Source: Acetobacter senegalensis (GTDB lineage Bacteria > Pseudomonadota > Alphaproteobacteria > Acetobacterales > Acetobacteraceae). Taken from it: a stretch of 64,000 nt of DNA. This document shows positions 26,529 to 36,487 of this stretch, in pieces. Position 1 is the first letter of the stretch; each line of letters opens with the position of its first letter. The notes under the pieces were generated by a model, which searched no databases, was not told the origin of the DNA, and saw nothing but the letters and a program-made list of their open reading frames with translations. The stretch is from contig NZ_LHZU01000139.1 of assembly GCF_001580995.1 (NCBI RefSeq), positions 32,925 through 96,924 of the forward strand, in the 5' to 3' direction. The position numbers and the translations under genes were made by a program.

Positions 26529-26942
26529 CTATCCGGGTGCGGCAGGGGTTCGTTCTGTCTGCGCATAATGTTCGCAATCCCGGATCAGCGGTTCACAGGC
26601 GGCGAGGGGGCCGTAAAGGGTCTGGGATGGGCCGGTGTAGGAGACACGGCTGACCTTTCCATCCCGCAGGGTGGCCACAAAATGGCATGTGCCTCGGCCA
26701 GCGATTGAAACACCAATCAGGAAAGGCGTGCTGACGGAAACCCCGCCATCCACATTCTGATCCTGTTTCCATACAAGCACTTCCTGGCCATCCCGTGTTT
26801 CGGCTGCATCAGGAACGCCTGCACAGGAGAGAAGTTCGGGGCGGGTTAGCCCGATAAGATCCGTCCGGGCCTTATGGGCGACGCTGTGGCAGTTTGTCAG
26901 GAGCAGGCATGCCACGGTGTATGCCGTTGCGTTCTGTCTCAT
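26529..26942 (-). CDS. small putative lipoprotein
   Basis: 137 residues from ATG 26942. The signal ends in LLLTNC, a lipobox-like sequence. The start of the mature part (DLIGLTRPELLSCAGVPDAAE) resembles the SmpA/OmlA-type turn seen in small outer-membrane lipoproteins. Several cysteines remain in the mature part. No clear ribosome site is visible, so the start is uncertain. It lies upstream of ivy on the same strand with a gap of nearly 100 bases. Confidence 0.65.
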   Translation of the reverse strand: MRQNATAYTVACLLLTNCHSVAHKARTDLIGLTRPELLSCAGVPDAAETRDGQEVLVWKQDQNVDGGVSVSTPFLIGVSIAGRGTCHFVATLRDGKVSRVSYTGPSQTLYGPLAACEPLIRDCEHYAQTERTPAAPG

Positions 26943-27178
26943 CAGGGCGCGGTAACTTCCATTCACATCAGGCAACCGGGCTCAGGAAACAGGTCTCCAG
27001 CCCACATTGTGGGAGAGTATGCCCGATGGAGCGGATGCGGCAAATATTCCGTCCAGATTTTCATTTTGGAGATAGCGAGAGGCAGAAGGCTGACAACAGA
27101 GATCAGTCTGCTGCGGAAGGAGACATTATTGAAGAATGTTTGCCTGAAACGCCATTTTTGAATTTTGCGGGAAAATTC

Positions 27179-27255
27179 TGGCGCACCCGAAAGGACTCGA
27201 ACCTCTAACCCCCAGATTCGTAGTCTGGTGCTCTATCCAGTTGAGCTACGGGTGC
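27179..27255 (-). tRNA. tRNA-Arg (anticodon ACG)
   Basis: On the minus strand a 7-bp acceptor stem GCACCCG/CGGGTGC, D arm TAGCTCAACTGGATAGAGCA, anticodon stem CCAGA/TCTGG with loop CTACGAA (anticodon complement at 27219-27221), and GGTTCGAGTCC T arm are all present. The 3' CCA is encoded (27181-27179). ACG is deaminated to ICG by TadA and reads CGU/CGC/CGA. Confidence 0.97.
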
Positions 27256-27329
27256 GCCGTGAGGCGGTTTCTAGTCGAGATATGGGGGGGCTGGCAACCC
27301 CCCTTTTGAAATTTTTATGATTTTTTTTA

Positions 27330-27791
27330 TCAGTCGTTCCCGAGGAAGTTTTTCCAGCTGCGGCTTTCCGGCCTTTTCAGCGTGATATGGGCCCGGCATT
27401 CCGGTGTGCCGTACACGCCTTCAAACGTGTCCCCCACCGGATGCGCTTCAAAAACCATGGGGAGCGGCTTGTGGTTTGCGTCTTCCATCACAAGCTGGGC
27501 ATGATAATGCTGCTTTGCCTTGTCTGGTTTGCCACGCAGAACCAGTGACCCCATCTCCGGCGTGAAAATCATGCGTTTGGGCTGGATCTGGAGCAGGGAT
27601 GTGCCGTTGACCGGGCAATTATGGCCCTGGTCTTTCACCAGAATGCCGACCCAGTCTCCATAGGGATCATCCGCTGCTGGCGCAGCTGCGCCGCACAGGG
27701 CCGCGACCACCGTAAGGCTGGTGGTCAGGGCGGCAAAGGATTTCCGGCTACGGGCCAAGGGAGAACGGTGTTTGGACGCATCTGTTATCAT
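27330..27791 (-). CDS. exported protein of unknown function
   Basis: 153 residues from ATG 27791, which has AGGAG five bases upstream. A long basic N-region and hydrophobic core end at AAPAADDP, giving a secreted protein. Two conserved-looking cysteine spots (HNCPVNG and TPECRAHITL) could form a disulfide. The pattern of beta strands resembles small periplasmic barrel proteins, but I recognise no family. It is alone between tRNA-Arg and guaA. Confidence 0.72.
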   Translation of the reverse strand: MITDASKHRSPLARSRKSFAALTTSLTVVAALCGAAAPAADDPYGDWVGILVKDQGHNCPVNGTSLLQIQPKRMIFTPEMGSLVLRGKPDKAKQHYHAQLVMEDANHKPLPMVFEAHPVGDTFEGVYGTPECRAHITLKRPESRSWKNFLGND

Positions 27792-28018
27792 GAACACACT
27801 CCTGTTGTGGCTATGATGTGAGGCGGAAGCGCCTGTGGCGCAAGACGCGCCACCGCCAGGGCAGGAAGGCTGATTGGCAGGCGAAATGCTTATTTATAGG
27901 GTGACGGCACGCCTGCGCCGCTTTATATCCGCTGTTTAGCACGCAACTGCCTTGCGCCAGGGCGGTTGTTTTTTACCTGAAAAGCCGTTCAGGCGCTGAC
28001 CAGAAAGACCAGTAGCTC

Positions 28019-29620
28019 ATGCCTGTTGAGAACACCATGCCCGCTGCCACCGCCAAACTGGATGAAACTCTGCATCAGGACCGTATTCTGATTCTGGATT
28101 TTGGCAGTCAGGTGACACAGCTTATTGCCCGCCGCGTGCGTGAGAGTGGCGTGTATTGCGAAATCTGGCCTTTTACCGCAGATGCTGAGCGTATTAGTGC
28201 TTTTGCACCACGTGGTATTATTCTCTCCGGCGGTCCTGCCAGTGTCCTCAGCCCGGATGCCCCCCGTATTCCGGAAGTGGTGTTTGATATGGCCATTCCG
28301 GTTCTGGGAATCTGTTACGGTCAGCAGGCCATGTGTCTGCAACTGGGCGGGCAGGTTGAAAGTTCCGACCACCGCGAATTTGGCCGCGCCTTTGTTGATA
28401 TTCTGGAAGATTGCGCGCTGTTCCGTGGTGCGTGGGCGCGCGGCGGCCGTGAACAGGTGTGGATGAGCCACGGTGACCGTGTAACGGAACTGCCCCCGGG
28501 CTTCCGCATTGTCGCAGTGAGTGAAGGCGCACCTTTTGCCGTTATCGCTGATGAAGGCCGCCGCTTATATGGCGTGCAGTTCCATCCGGAGGTAGTGCAT
28601 ACGCCTCATGGTGCTGCGTTGCTGCGGAACTTCACCCATAATGTGGCGGGTTGCACTGGCACCTGGACCATGGCCGGTTTTCGCGACATGGAAATAGCCC
28701 GCATCCGTGAACAGGTGGGCAGTGGCCGCGTTATCTGCGGTCTTTCCGGCGGGGTGGATTCGTCCGTTGCTGCTGTGCTGATCCATGAAGCCATTGGCGA
28801 TCAGCTTACCTGCATTTTTGTTGATCACGGCATGCTGCGCGCGGGTGAAGCCGAGGAAGTGGTAGAAACCTTCCGTGGCCGTTTCAACATTCAGCTTGTG
28901 CATCGGGATGCGTCTGATCTGTTCCTGAACGCGCTGGATGGCGTGACGGACCCTGAAATCAAACGCAAGACCATTGGTCGCCTGTTTGTGGAAGTGTTTG
29001 AAGAAGAAGCTGTCAAACTGGGTGGTGCGCAGTTCCTGGCGCAGGGTACGCTTTATCCGGACGTGATTGAAAGCGTCAGCTTTACGGGTGGTCCGTCCGT
29101 CACCATCAAATCCCATCATAATGTGGGCGGCCTGCCGGAACGCATGAACATGCAACTGGTGGAACCCCTGCGTGAACTGTTCAAGGATGAAGTGCGCGAA
29201 CTGGGCCGCGAACTTGATATTCCTGAAACCATCGTCGGGCGGCATCCTTTCCCCGGGCCGGGGCTTGCCATCCGGATTCCGGGCAACATCACGCGTGAAA
29301 AGCTGGATCTGCTCCGGCGTGTGGATTCTGTCTTCCTGGAAGAAATCCGTGCGGCAGGGTTGTATGATGCCATCTGGCAGGCATTTGCCGTGTTGCTCCC
29401 CGTGCGCACTGTAGGGGTGATGGGCGATGGCCGCACATACGATCAAGCCTGTGCTCTGCGCGCTGTGACCAGCACGGATGGCATGACAGCGGATGTCTAT
29501 CCGTTTGACATGGGCTTCCTGAACCGGGTGGCGAGCCGTATCGTCAACGAAGTGCGCGGTATCAACCGTGTTACGTATGATATTACGTCCAAACCGCCCG
29601 GCACGATTGAATGGGAATAA
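28019..29620 (+). CDS. guaA: GMP synthase (glutamine-hydrolysing)
   Basis: 533 residues. An N-terminal class I glutamine amidotransferase domain has [10 protein letters not shown] (catalytic Cys) and QFHPEVVHT. The ATP pyrophosphatase domain has the P-loop [12 protein letters not shown], and the C-terminal dimerisation domain holds [13 protein letters not shown] and [12 protein letters not shown]. It converts XMP to GMP. ATG 28019 gives a slightly long N-terminus; ATG 28037 is an alternative. An open antisense frame of 353 codons lies inside it and is a shadow. Confidence 0.97.
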   Translation: MPVENTMPAATAKLDETLHQDRILILDFGSQVTQLIARRVRESGVYCEIWPFTADAERISAFAPRGIILSGGPASVLSPDAPRIPEVVFDMAIPVLGICYGQQAMCLQLGGQVESSDHREFGRAFVDILEDCALFRGAWARGGREQVWMSHGDRVTELPPGFRIVAVSEGAPFAVIADEGRRLYGVQFHPEVVHTPHGAALLRNFTHNVAGCTGTWTMAGFRDMEIARIREQVGSGRVICGLSGGVDSSVAAVLIHEAIGDQLTCIFVDHGMLRAGEAEEVVETFRGRFNIQLVHRDASDLFLNALDGVTDPEIKRKTIGRLFVEVFEEEAVKLGGAQFLAQGTLYPDVIESVSFTGGPSVTIKSHHNVGGLPERMNMQLVEPLRELFKDEVRELGRELDIPETIVGRHPFPGPGLAIRIPGNITREKLDLLRRVDSVFLEEIRAAGLYDAIWQAFAVLLPVRTVGVMGDGRTYDQACALRAVTSTDGMTADVYPFDMGFLNRVASRIVNEVRGINRVTYDITSKPPGTIEWE

Positions 29621-29677
29621 AAGCACGCGCCTTTTCCAGACGGCTTTTGGTCGATCTGATTCAGGATTGAGCTTATG

Positions 29678-29716
29678 CGGCTTGCCAGAGGGAACGATCT
29701 GGCAAGCCGTTTTTTG
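29678..29716 (+). terminator. rho-independent terminator after guaA
   Basis: CGGCTTGCCAGA (29678-29689) pairs perfectly with TCTGGCAAGCCG (29698-29709), 12 bp, followed by six T. Confidence 0.95.
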
Positions 29717-29904
29717 TTTTGGACTCAGAAAAGTGGTATTTTGACTTCAGAAACGGGCTCGGCATGCGGGTAGGCTTTGAGCAGGGCAGACCAGAGAATG
29801 TGGTTCAGCTGTATGCTTGCTGAGCATGGTCGGCAAGCTCGGTGTTAAATGCTCGGTCATTTCTGTAATGTGGCGCAGTTTTTAAAGCAAAAAGCCTCTC
29901 ATAT

Positions 29905-30489
29905 TTAAAAGGCGGAGCAGGAGGGCGTTATGGTTACGCCAACGGCTTGCTGATCAAACCTGTGCTGATAGCTGGAGCGGATATCCGTAAGTTTCTGGGC
30001 CAGATGGGGAGTGGAAGCTGGCGCTGCAATCAGGACAAAGCGGGATGGCTCCTGCCCGATTTTTCCTGTCACTCTGTCCTGCCACTGGCCTTCAACGGGA
30101 AGAACTGAAAGTCCGGACGGGAAACGGGGCGTGATGGTGGTTTCTATAAAATCCTGCCATTCATGTGGCGTGATATCCACCCCATGAGGGCGCTTCAGGC
30201 CAAACATGAGGGTAATCGTCAGCGTTGGCTCTGCCGTCAGGGCCCTGCATATGTCTGACCGTGTCTGGATTTCCTGCTCAGCGTTTTCGGATGTTGCTAA
30301 AAAAACGTCCGGTGTTGTGTTGGGGGGATGGAAAGAGTGTCCGCCAAGCTGGGTGGAGAGCGTGTGGTGGGGATTATGAAGTGTAGGATCATGCTGAGCG
30401 TTTTCTCCGGTGCAGGCGCTCAACATGACCAACATGGTGCTCCCTGCCAGAAGATGAGGGAGTAAATCTGATCTGAATCTGGCAGGCAC
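29905..30489 (-). CDS. DUF3574 family lipoprotein
   Basis: 194 residues. The signal peptide ends in MLSAC (lipobox). The domain core WQDFIETTITPRFPSGLSVLPVEGQW and the ESRFVLI-like strand fit DUF3574, whose function is unknown. The start is GTG 30489, with AAAGGA six bases upstream. It begins 10 bases after the cysK stop, so it is probably co-transcribed with cysK. The linkage to cysteine synthesis may be only positional. Confidence 0.8.
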   Translation of the reverse strand: MPARFRSDLLPHLLAGSTMLVMLSACTGENAQHDPTLHNPHHTLSTQLGGHSFHPPNTTPDVFLATSENAEQEIQTRSDICRALTAEPTLTITLMFGLKRPHGVDITPHEWQDFIETTITPRFPSGLSVLPVEGQWQDRVTGKIGQEPSRFVLIAAPASTPHLAQKLTDIRSSYQHRFDQQAVGVTITPSCSAF

Positions 30490-30499
30490 AGTCTATCCT

Positions 30500-31540
30500 T
30501 TATTTATCAAGCCACGGTGCTACGGGCAGATCTTTGCCGCGCAGAAATTCCGGGTTGAACAGTTTGGACTGATAACGCGCGCCGCCGTCACACAGGATAG
30601 TCACAATCGTGTGGCCCGGACCCAGTTTGCGCGCCGTGCGAATGGCGGCAGCTACATTGATGCCGGATGACCCACCAACAGAAAGCCCTTCGTCAATCAG
30701 CAGGCTGTAGATAATTTCAAGTGCTTCGGGGTCAGGAATACGCTCGGCGTCATCAATCGGCGCGCCTTCCAGATTACCCGTGACCCGTGATTGACCGATG
30801 CCTTCCGTGATGGAGGACCCGGTTACGGAAAGATCATTGTTTTTGACCCATCCATACAGACCAGAGCCTTCAGGGTCTGCCAGAACGATATGGGGCGCTT
30901 TGACTCCCGCCTTTTTTGCGGCCTCATGCAGCCCCATGGCAGTGCCTGCCAGTGTGCCACCGGTGCCGCAGGCGCAGGTGAACGCATCCACTTTGCCGTC
31001 CAGTTGATGCCAGATTTCCGGGGCGGTGGTCAGGCGATGGCCTTCACGGTTGGCACGGTTGTCAAACTGGTTGGCCCATACATATCCGCCTTCTTCTGCC
31101 AGACGGCGGGAGACGTGCACATAATTGCCCGGATCTTTATAGGGTTTGGCCGGTACCAGTCGCAGGTCTGCGCCGATCATGCGCAGAAAATCAATTTTTT
31201 CACGGCTCTGGGTTTCCGGCATCACAATAATGCAGCGATACCCGCGCGCGTTGGCAACCAGTGTCAGCCCAATGCCTGTATTCCCCGCTGTGCCTTCTAC
31301 CAAGGTGCCGCCGGGTTTCAGAATACCCCGGCGTTCAGCATCTTCAATAATGGCAAGGGCAGCGCGGTCTTTCACGGACCCACCAGGGTTCATGAATTCG
31401 GCCTTGCCGTAAATGTCGCATCCCGTAGCATCCGATGCCTTGCGCAGCCGGACCAGTGGTGTGCCACCAACGGCTGCGGGCATATCTGCGGAGGGTGATT
31501 CCCAGCCGGGAAGGGAGGCGGGAATTGCGCTTTCAGTCAT
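30500..31540 (-). CDS. cysK: cysteine synthase, PLP-dependent
   Basis: 346 residues. The PLP lysine lies in MNPGGSVKDRAAL, the phosphate-binding loop is EGTAGNTGIG, and FTCACGTGGTLAG and GLSVGGSSGINVAAA are family blocks. It makes cysteine from O-acetylserine and sulfide. The EAERRGILKPGGT and long NxxDLSVTGSSITEGIGQSRV inserts fit the longer type found in alphaproteobacteria, which some annotate as cysteine synthase A. ATG 31540 follows GAAGG; the upstream eight codons are not used. It is divergent from the rhodanese gene. Confidence 0.93.
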   Translation of the reverse strand: MTESAIPASLPGWESPSADMPAAVGGTPLVRLRKASDATGCDIYGKAEFMNPGGSVKDRAALAIIEDAERRGILKPGGTLVEGTAGNTGIGLTLVANARGYRCIIVMPETQSREKIDFLRMIGADLRLVPAKPYKDPGNYVHVSRRLAEEGGYVWANQFDNRANREGHRLTTAPEIWHQLDGKVDAFTCACGTGGTLAGTAMGLHEAAKKAGVKAPHIVLADPEGSGLYGWVKNNDLSVTGSSITEGIGQSRVTGNLEGAPIDDAERIPDPEALEIIYSLLIDEGLSVGGSSGINVAAAIRTARKLGPGHTIVTILCDGGARYQSKLFNPEFLRGKDLPVAPWLDK

Positions 31541-31659
31541 CCAGTTGCACCTTCTCTTTATCAACGGACCCCGCTTCCTTTTCTCTGGTGTCAGGCGGTT
31601 CTGCTTCTCCTTTCACAAAGGAGCAGGCCTGAGCAGACGGAGGCAGAGTCCACCATGTC

Positions 31660-32085
31660 ATGAAACAGGATACCACGATGATTGAAGATGTCTCACCCCA
31701 GTATGTGTGGGCAGAACTCGAAAAGAATGATCAGGCCGTACTGGTGGATGTGAGAACCATGGCGGAATGGCAACTGGTGGGGGTGCCTGATCTGGCATCG
31801 CTTGGCCAAAGACTTGTGTTGGTTAGTTGGCAGGATCTGGATGGAACGCCAAATGCGCGCTTTGCGGAAGATTTGGAACAGGTGGGCGTGAGAAAAGACG
31901 CGCCTGTCTATTTCATCTGCCGGTCAGGCGTGCGGAGCCTCTCTGCGGCGCAAGTTGCGCGGCAGGCGGGTTACCGGACGGTCTATAATGTGGCGGATGG
32001 GTTTGAGGGGCCATTAGATATCCATGGCCACCGCGGTTCTATTGCAGGTTGGAAAGCCTCAGCCCTGCCATGGCGGCAGAACTGA
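31660..32085 (+). CDS. rhodanese-like domain protein
   Basis: 141 residues, a single rhodanese domain without a signal peptide. The active-site loop is FICRSGVRSLSAA with the sulfur-carrying cysteine, preceded by VDVRTMAEW and followed by NVADGFEGPLD. It may transfer sulfur or bind metals. Its divergent position next to cysK suggests a sulfur link. ATG 31660 is used; ATG 31678 is possible. Confidence 0.9.
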   Translation: MKQDTTMIEDVSPQYVWAELEKNDQAVLVDVRTMAEWQLVGVPDLASLGQRLVLVSWQDLDGTPNARFAEDLEQVGVRKDAPVYFICRSGVRSLSAAQVARQAGYRTVYNVADGFEGPLDIHGHRGSIAGWKASALPWRQN

Positions 32086-32126
32086 CGTTTTCAGTCCAGG
32101 CGCAGGGGCAGGCCCTGCGCTTCCGG

Positions 32127-33026
32127 TTACATGCCTGCGTCTGGTTCGGCTTCTGCGTCAAAGAGCACTTCCAGCACGGCGCACCATGGATAGCGCGTGT
32201 CATAGCTCTGGCCGGAAGGGGAGGAGATGCGACCCTGAGTATCTGTCGGCACGTGGGTCAGGGCAACGGCGTCGTCAATATTGCCGCCAATAATGCTCAG
32301 TTGCCTGCCAAAAGGCTGACCGTTCTGACCGGTTGCCACGACATACCCACAATGGGCGGGAAAGCCGTAAGAGGTAGGGAGGCTGGAAAACCGGACCATG
32401 GTTTTGGCGCGCCCACGGGCAACGCAGATCAGGTCTCCCAGCTTGGGGGTGTAGCTGGCCGGATCATGCGCTCGCAGGATGGGAGACTGCCCGGAAGCTG
32501 CCGCATTGATATAGGTTGAATGATTCTGGGAGTAGGGAAAGCGGCTGTTGGCGCCGGAAACCCGCATAACATAGGAGATAAAGGCGGCCGACCACGCATA
32601 ATTGCCATCCTGCACAAAGTTTGTGAGTTGGCCATTATTATCGTGCTTGCCGGTCCATGAGGCTTCTGGTGTGTCCGGCTCCATGCCGATCCACCAATAT
32701 TCACCAACCCGTTCCCACAGGCCGGGAGCGCGTTCAGGTTTGACGGCAGCAGTCTGGGGTTCGGGACGATCTTCCGGGTCATCATCATTCACCGGGCTAC
32801 CGAACAGCCGCCATTCACGCATGGCGATGGCCACGAGATCCTGCCGATTGAAAGGCTCGAAATTACGGGTGGCAAAATCCGGAACGTGGTTGGAATACCC
32901 GTAAGCACTCCCTGAAGCAGTATTCTGCCCGTTTGCGGTGGGCGTGGCACCCGGCACTGTGGATTGGGTAGCGCAGGCTGCCAGGCACAGAGGCGCCAGC
33001 AGGGCAACAGAGAGCTTACGTGACAT
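32127..33026 (-). CDS. DUF2272 domain lipoprotein
   Basis: 299 residues. The signal ends in LCLAAC (lipobox). The DUF2272 block includes AWSAAFISYVMR, FPYSQNHSTYINAA, PKLGDLICVARGR and AHCGYVVATGQNG. The Cys and His in the last two motifs recall papain-like NlpC/P60 folds, so a peptidase role is plausible but not shown. It stands alone, convergent with the rhodanese gene. Confidence 0.83.
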   Translation of the reverse strand: MSRKLSVALLAPLCLAACATQSTVPGATPTANGQNTASGSAYGYSNHVPDFATRNFEPFNRQDLVAIAMREWRLFGSPVNDDDPEDRPEPQTAAVKPERAPGLWERVGEYWWIGMEPDTPEASWTGKHDNNGQLTNFVQDGNYAWSAAFISYVMRVSGANSRFPYSQNHSTYINAAASGQSPILRAHDPASYTPKLGDLICVARGRAKTMVRFSSLPTSYGFPAHCGYVVATGQNGQPFGRQLSIIGGNIDDAVALTHVPTDTQGRISSPSGQSYDTRYPWCAVLEVLFDAEAEPDAGM

Positions 33027-33185
33027 CTCGTCTCCATTCAGACACGTCGCCCCGGATGGCCCGAAGCGTGCATGGAACCCTCCTTACCAGCAGAGCCCCG
33101 ATCCTATCCATAAGCCGCTCCGCTATCAGCGAAAAGAGGGGGCGCAATTTTCCTCCCCCTTTTCCTCAAGCTCAGGGCAATGCCT

Positions 33186-33680
33186 TCAGGTCGCGTCCAC
33201 CGTCAGATCAGCCGTCTGTCCGTTAACGCAGGCAATGGCGTCTTTGGGGGAAAGCCCGATAACAATGCCGCGGCCGCCACCATTGATATACATCACATCC
33301 TGCTTCAAGGCTGCGTTTTCAAAGACAACAGGCACCTGTGTGCGTGCCCCAAAGGGGCTGATGCCGCCCACCTGAAAGCCGGTGAGGGCTTCGGCCTTTT
33401 CCGCGTTGAGCATGCGGGCATTCTTGCCCCCAAACAGGGCAGCAACCTTTTTGAGGTTCATTTTCTGATGAACGGGGATAACCGCACAGACAATCTGCTT
33501 TTTATCGATTTCGACCATTAGGGTCTTGAAGACCTTTTCCTGATCAATTCCGATCCCTGCGGCGGCCTGTATGCCAATTTTACCAGGTTCGGAGACATAC
33601 TCATAGTCATGCACAGTATAGGCAATACCGTGCGCCGTCAGAAAACGGGTTGAAGGTGTATCAATAGCTGTCTCTGACAT
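33186..33680 (-). CDS. ybaK: Cys-tRNA(Pro)/Cys-tRNA(Cys) deacylase-type protein
   Basis: 164 residues, a complete YbaK/EbsC domain. VFKTLMVEIDKKQIVCAVIPV, the conserved lysine in KKVAALFGGKNARMLNAEKAEALTGFQVGGISPFG, and the VMYINGGGRGIVIGL end are family marks. Such proteins hydrolyse Cys misattached to tRNA-Pro. It is monocistronic as far as can be seen. Confidence 0.92.
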   Translation of the reverse strand: MSETAIDTPSTRFLTAHGIAYTVHDYEYVSEPGKIGIQAAAGIGIDQEKVFKTLMVEIDKKQIVCAVIPVHQKMNLKKVAALFGGKNARMLNAEKAEALTGFQVGGISPFGARTQVPVVFENAALKQDVMYINGGGRGIVIGLSPKDAIACVNGQTADLTVDAT

Positions 33681-34190
33681 CGCGCAGTCCTTTCAGAATG
33701 CTTCGACGGTACGGAACCGTAAAAAATCACGTTTTGCTTATCAGGCTGCGGCTTTGGCCCGTCAAGAAAAGAGATGCGCATAGGCATATGCGCAAAGCCA
33801 TGCAGCCAATGGCGGCGCATTATTCGGAGAGATGGAATGGTGCGAAAGGATGGCCACGAGAATACGAAAAATAGCTGCTTTTATCGTATGTTCTTAAAAT
33901 GTTCTCGTTTTATCAAAGGGAACTGCCCCTAACTATAGTCATAGTGGGGCGCGTAAATGTCTGAAATGCTACAAATAGAAGTGGCCAGAACTGTTTTCCC
34001 GGTCCGGGCGGATATTTGCCTCAAAACAGACCTCTCATTTTTCTGCGGGATATGAAACAGAAAGAAGAGCAGGGCGTGGTCAGAGGAAAATCAAGAAACC
34101 TACAATTCTTTTGCGCGGTTCATTCTGCTTTGGGGAAGGTTTGTGGTGCGCAGGCGGCTTGCTGTTCCGCCTGCGTTGGAAACGAACGTG
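33681..34190. other. gene-free stretch between ybaK and mtnA
   Basis: About 510 bases. A hairpin-like element lies at 33925-33950 (GCCCC...GGGGC with inner ACTAT/ATAGT). The open frame at 34016-34255 has no ribosome site. I see no supported gene. Confidence 0.4.
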
Positions 34191-35285
34191 TTATTGTTCC
34201 GGGAACAGACCACGCAGGCCGCTTTCCGTTGCCGGGCAGACACCGCGTTCAGTAATCAGGCCAGTTACAAGCCGTGCGGGCGTAACATCAAAAGCAGGGT
34301 TGGCGGCCGAACTTCCATCTGGCGTAATCTGCACTTTTGTCAGGCTGCCGTCGTCAGCGCGGCCCGCTACATGCGTAATCTCGGAAGCCGCACGTTCTTC
34401 AATGGGAATTTCTCGGACGCCATCACCAACAGTCCAGTCAATGGTGGTGGAAGGCAGAGCCACCCAGAACGGCACACTGTTATCCTGCGCTGCCAGTGCT
34501 TTCAGATATGTTCCAATCTTGTTGGCAACATCTCCGGTACGGGTTACGCGATCCGTGCCGACAATAACCAGATCAACCTGCCCATGTTGCATCAGGTGGC
34601 CGCCAGCATTGTCTGCAATAACGGTATGCGGCACGCCATGGCTGCCCAGCTCCCATGCTGTCAGGGCAGCCCCCTGATTCCGTGGGCGTGTTTCATCAAC
34701 CCACACATGCACGTTCAGCCCGGCATCATGCGCCATGTAAATAGGGGCCAGCGCCGTACCCCAGTCCACCGTTGCAATCCAGCCCGCGTTGCAATGTGTC
34801 AGAAGGTTAATGCGTGTGCCAGGCGGACGGTTTTTTGCAATCTCCTGAATCAGGGAAAGACCGTGGCGGCCAATGGCTTCATTCTGTGCGGCGTCTTCAT
34901 CACAGATGCGGCCTGCTTCAGCATAGGCGGCCTGTACGCGCTGGTCAGGTGATAACGGGCGCAGATGAGACAGCATACGCTCAATAGCCCAGCGCAGGTT
35001 GATGGCGGTTGGGCGTGTTGCGGCCAGAAGACTTGCCTGTTCCTCCATGGCGCTATCGGAACTGTTCTGCCTGAGCGCAAGCGCCAGCCCATAGGCAGCC
35101 ACCGCACCAATAAGCGGTGCACCGCGCACCTGCATTGTGCGGATAGCATGTGCAACGTCTTCCGGTGTGGTGAGTTGCAGGATGTCCAGAGAAAAGGGAA
35201 GGCGGGTCTGATCAAAAATATGGATGGACCAGCCATCTTTTTCATCCACCCATACGCTGCGGTATGAAGTGCCAGCAATTTTCAT
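34191..35285 (-). CDS. mtnA: S-methyl-5-thioribose-1-phosphate isomerase
   Basis: 364 residues from ATG 35285. It belongs to the eIF2B-alpha-like family. [35 protein letters not shown] (catalytic Cys) and [24 protein letters not shown] match MtnA. It isomerises methylthioribose-1-phosphate in methionine salvage. The frame extends to 35405, but the added 40 residues do not look like family sequence. No other salvage genes are adjacent, as in species that use MtnA in a shortened route. Confidence 0.93.
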   Translation of the reverse strand: MKIAGTSYRSVWVDEKDGWSIHIFDQTRLPFSLDILQLTTPEDVAHAIRTMQVRGAPLIGAVAAYGLALALRQNSSDSAMEEQASLLAATRPTAINLRWAIERMLSHLRPLSPDQRVQAAYAEAGRICDEDAAQNEAIGRHGLSLIQEIAKNRPPGTRINLLTHCNAGWIATVDWGTALAPIYMAHDAGLNVHVWVDETRPRNQGAALTAWELGSHGVPHTVIADNAGGHLMQHGQVDLVIVGTDRVTRTGDVANKIGTYLKALAAQDNSVPFWVALPSTTIDWTVGDGVREIPIEERAASEITHVAGRADDGSLTKVQITPDGSSAANPAFDVTPARLVTGLITERGVCPATESGLRGLFPEQ

Positions 35286-35533
35286 GTGTATCACCTGAGG
35301 GTTCGGAGCAAACAAGATGGATAATAAGCGTCCTTTCCAATCTAGGCTACCGTCTCTCAACCGCAAGGTGGTGGGAAGATATGAAGGGAAAGTAATGTCT
35401 GTCATGACTATTCTTGAAAGCCGAAAGTATTTTTTGCATTTTTGGGCGTTTTTGTTATGAAGGGCTGAAGTTCCAAGTGCAGAAGCCTGTTTTTCAAGGT
35501 GTCCCTGAAAGTGTCAGGAGAAGTAGTCTTGAG

Positions 35534-35551
35534 GAACATGCTTGTATGTTC
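35534..35551 (+). promoter_or_regulatory. inverted repeat upstream of the histone H1-like gene
   Basis: GAACAT, a 6-base spacer GCTTGT, then ATGTTC, 38 bases before the start codon. It could be an operator. The spacing does not fit the usual alphaproteobacterial LexA box, so no regulator is named. Confidence 0.4.
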
Positions 35552-35588
35552 TTGTATTTTTGAAAATGTAGAATTACAGGAGTTCTGA

Positions 35589-36263
35589 ATGAGTGAGATG
35601 AAAAAGCGCCGCGCCGCCCCCCGCGCCAAAGTTGCAGCAACCCGCGCCGCGCCCGCTACAGCACGCCGCACCCGTGCAGCAGCTGTAAAAAAAGATGTGG
35701 TTGAGGAAGAGATTGTGGCTAAAGCAGAAGCTCCCAAGACCCGCCGCAAGGCGCTGAAGGTGCCTGCAGCACCAGCCAAGCCTGCGCGAGCCGTCAAGGA
35801 AACAAAAGCAGCTGCGGTGAAAAAAGCTCCGGCTGTGAGCGAAGAAAAGCCCAAAGCGACAAAGCGTGTCTCCCGCAAGGTAGTAGAACCTGTGGCAGCC
35901 CCCCGTACAACGCGCCGCAAGGCGGCTGAGGTCGAAGCTGTTGTTGCAACGCCTGCACCCCGTGGCCGTCGCCCGAAAGCCGCAGCAGTTGCCGAGGTTG
36001 CTCCGGTCAAGGCCAAGCGCAAGGTGGCAAAACCTGTTGCTGAGGCTCCTGTAAAGGCGCGTGCGAAAAAAGCAGCACCGGCTGAAGAAAAAGTGCGTTT
36101 GTCCGCAGTTGAAAAGCTGCGCATTGTGCAGGAAACGCGCCGTCAGAAACGTTATGATCGTCTGGCTGCTGAAGCTGCCGAGACTGAGAAAGCGACCTCA
36201 GCCAAAGGAACGCGCGCGCGCAAAACAACAGCCGCCCGCAAGCCGCGTGCGCGCAAGGCGTAA
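35589..36263 (+). CDS. histone H1-like lysine/alanine-rich protein
   Basis: 224 residues dominated by Ala, Lys, Arg, Pro and Val, with scattered KKAP and ARRTRAA blocks. A less repetitive segment at about 170-200 (RLSAVEKLRIVQETRRQKRYDRLAAEAAE) looks helical. Such proteins bind DNA and are usually called histone H1-like or HctB-like nucleoid proteins. AGGAG at 35578-35582 is 6 bases before the ATG, which supports real expression. A bidirectional terminator follows. Confidence 0.85.
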   Translation: MSEMKKRRAAPRAKVAATRAAPATARRTRAAAVKKDVVEEEIVAKAEAPKTRRKALKVPAAPAKPARAVKETKAAAVKKAPAVSEEKPKATKRVSRKVVEPVAAPRTTRRKAAEVEAVVATPAPRGRRPKAAAVAEVAPVKAKRKVAKPVAEAPVKARAKKAAPAEEKVRLSAVEKLRIVQETRRQKRYDRLAAEAAETEKATSAKGTRARKTTAARKPRARKA

Positions 36264-36297
36264 GTTTTTCAGCGTTTAAAACGGTTCAGAAAAAAGC

Positions 36298-36333
36298 AAG
36301 GCCGGGGAACCATTATGGTCCTCGGCCTTTTTT
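36298..36333. terminator. bidirectional terminator between H1-like and asparaginase genes
   Basis: AAGGCCGGGGAACC pairs with GGTCCTCGGCCTT across a 5-base loop, with T runs on both strands (TTTTTT after the stem on plus; GCTTTTTTC on minus). It can end both convergent transcripts. Confidence 0.85.
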
Positions 36334-36487
36334 ATGGTGTCTTGTCTGGCGCTTCCGCAAGGGGCAGCGGAACGAGATTAGTGCGCGCAGACGGCCCTGG
36401 CGAGTGATTGGCTCAGGGGAGAACGCTGGACTATTTTTGTATCAGTTTTGAAAAACTCAAACGAGAACAAAAGAAAAACACGTGGGG

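Noticed and set aside
28565..29626. Minus-strand open frame of 353 codons inside guaA
   Set aside because: Shadow of GMP synthase with no recognisable protein features.
34016..34255. Open frame of 79 codons downstream of mtnA
   Set aside because: Overlaps the mtnA end, has no ribosome site and shows no domain.
35534..35551. LexA box before the histone H1-like gene
   Set aside because: The half sites are GAACAT/ATGTTC with a 6-base spacer, unlike the direct-repeat-type GTTC-N7-GTTC box of alphaproteobacteria.
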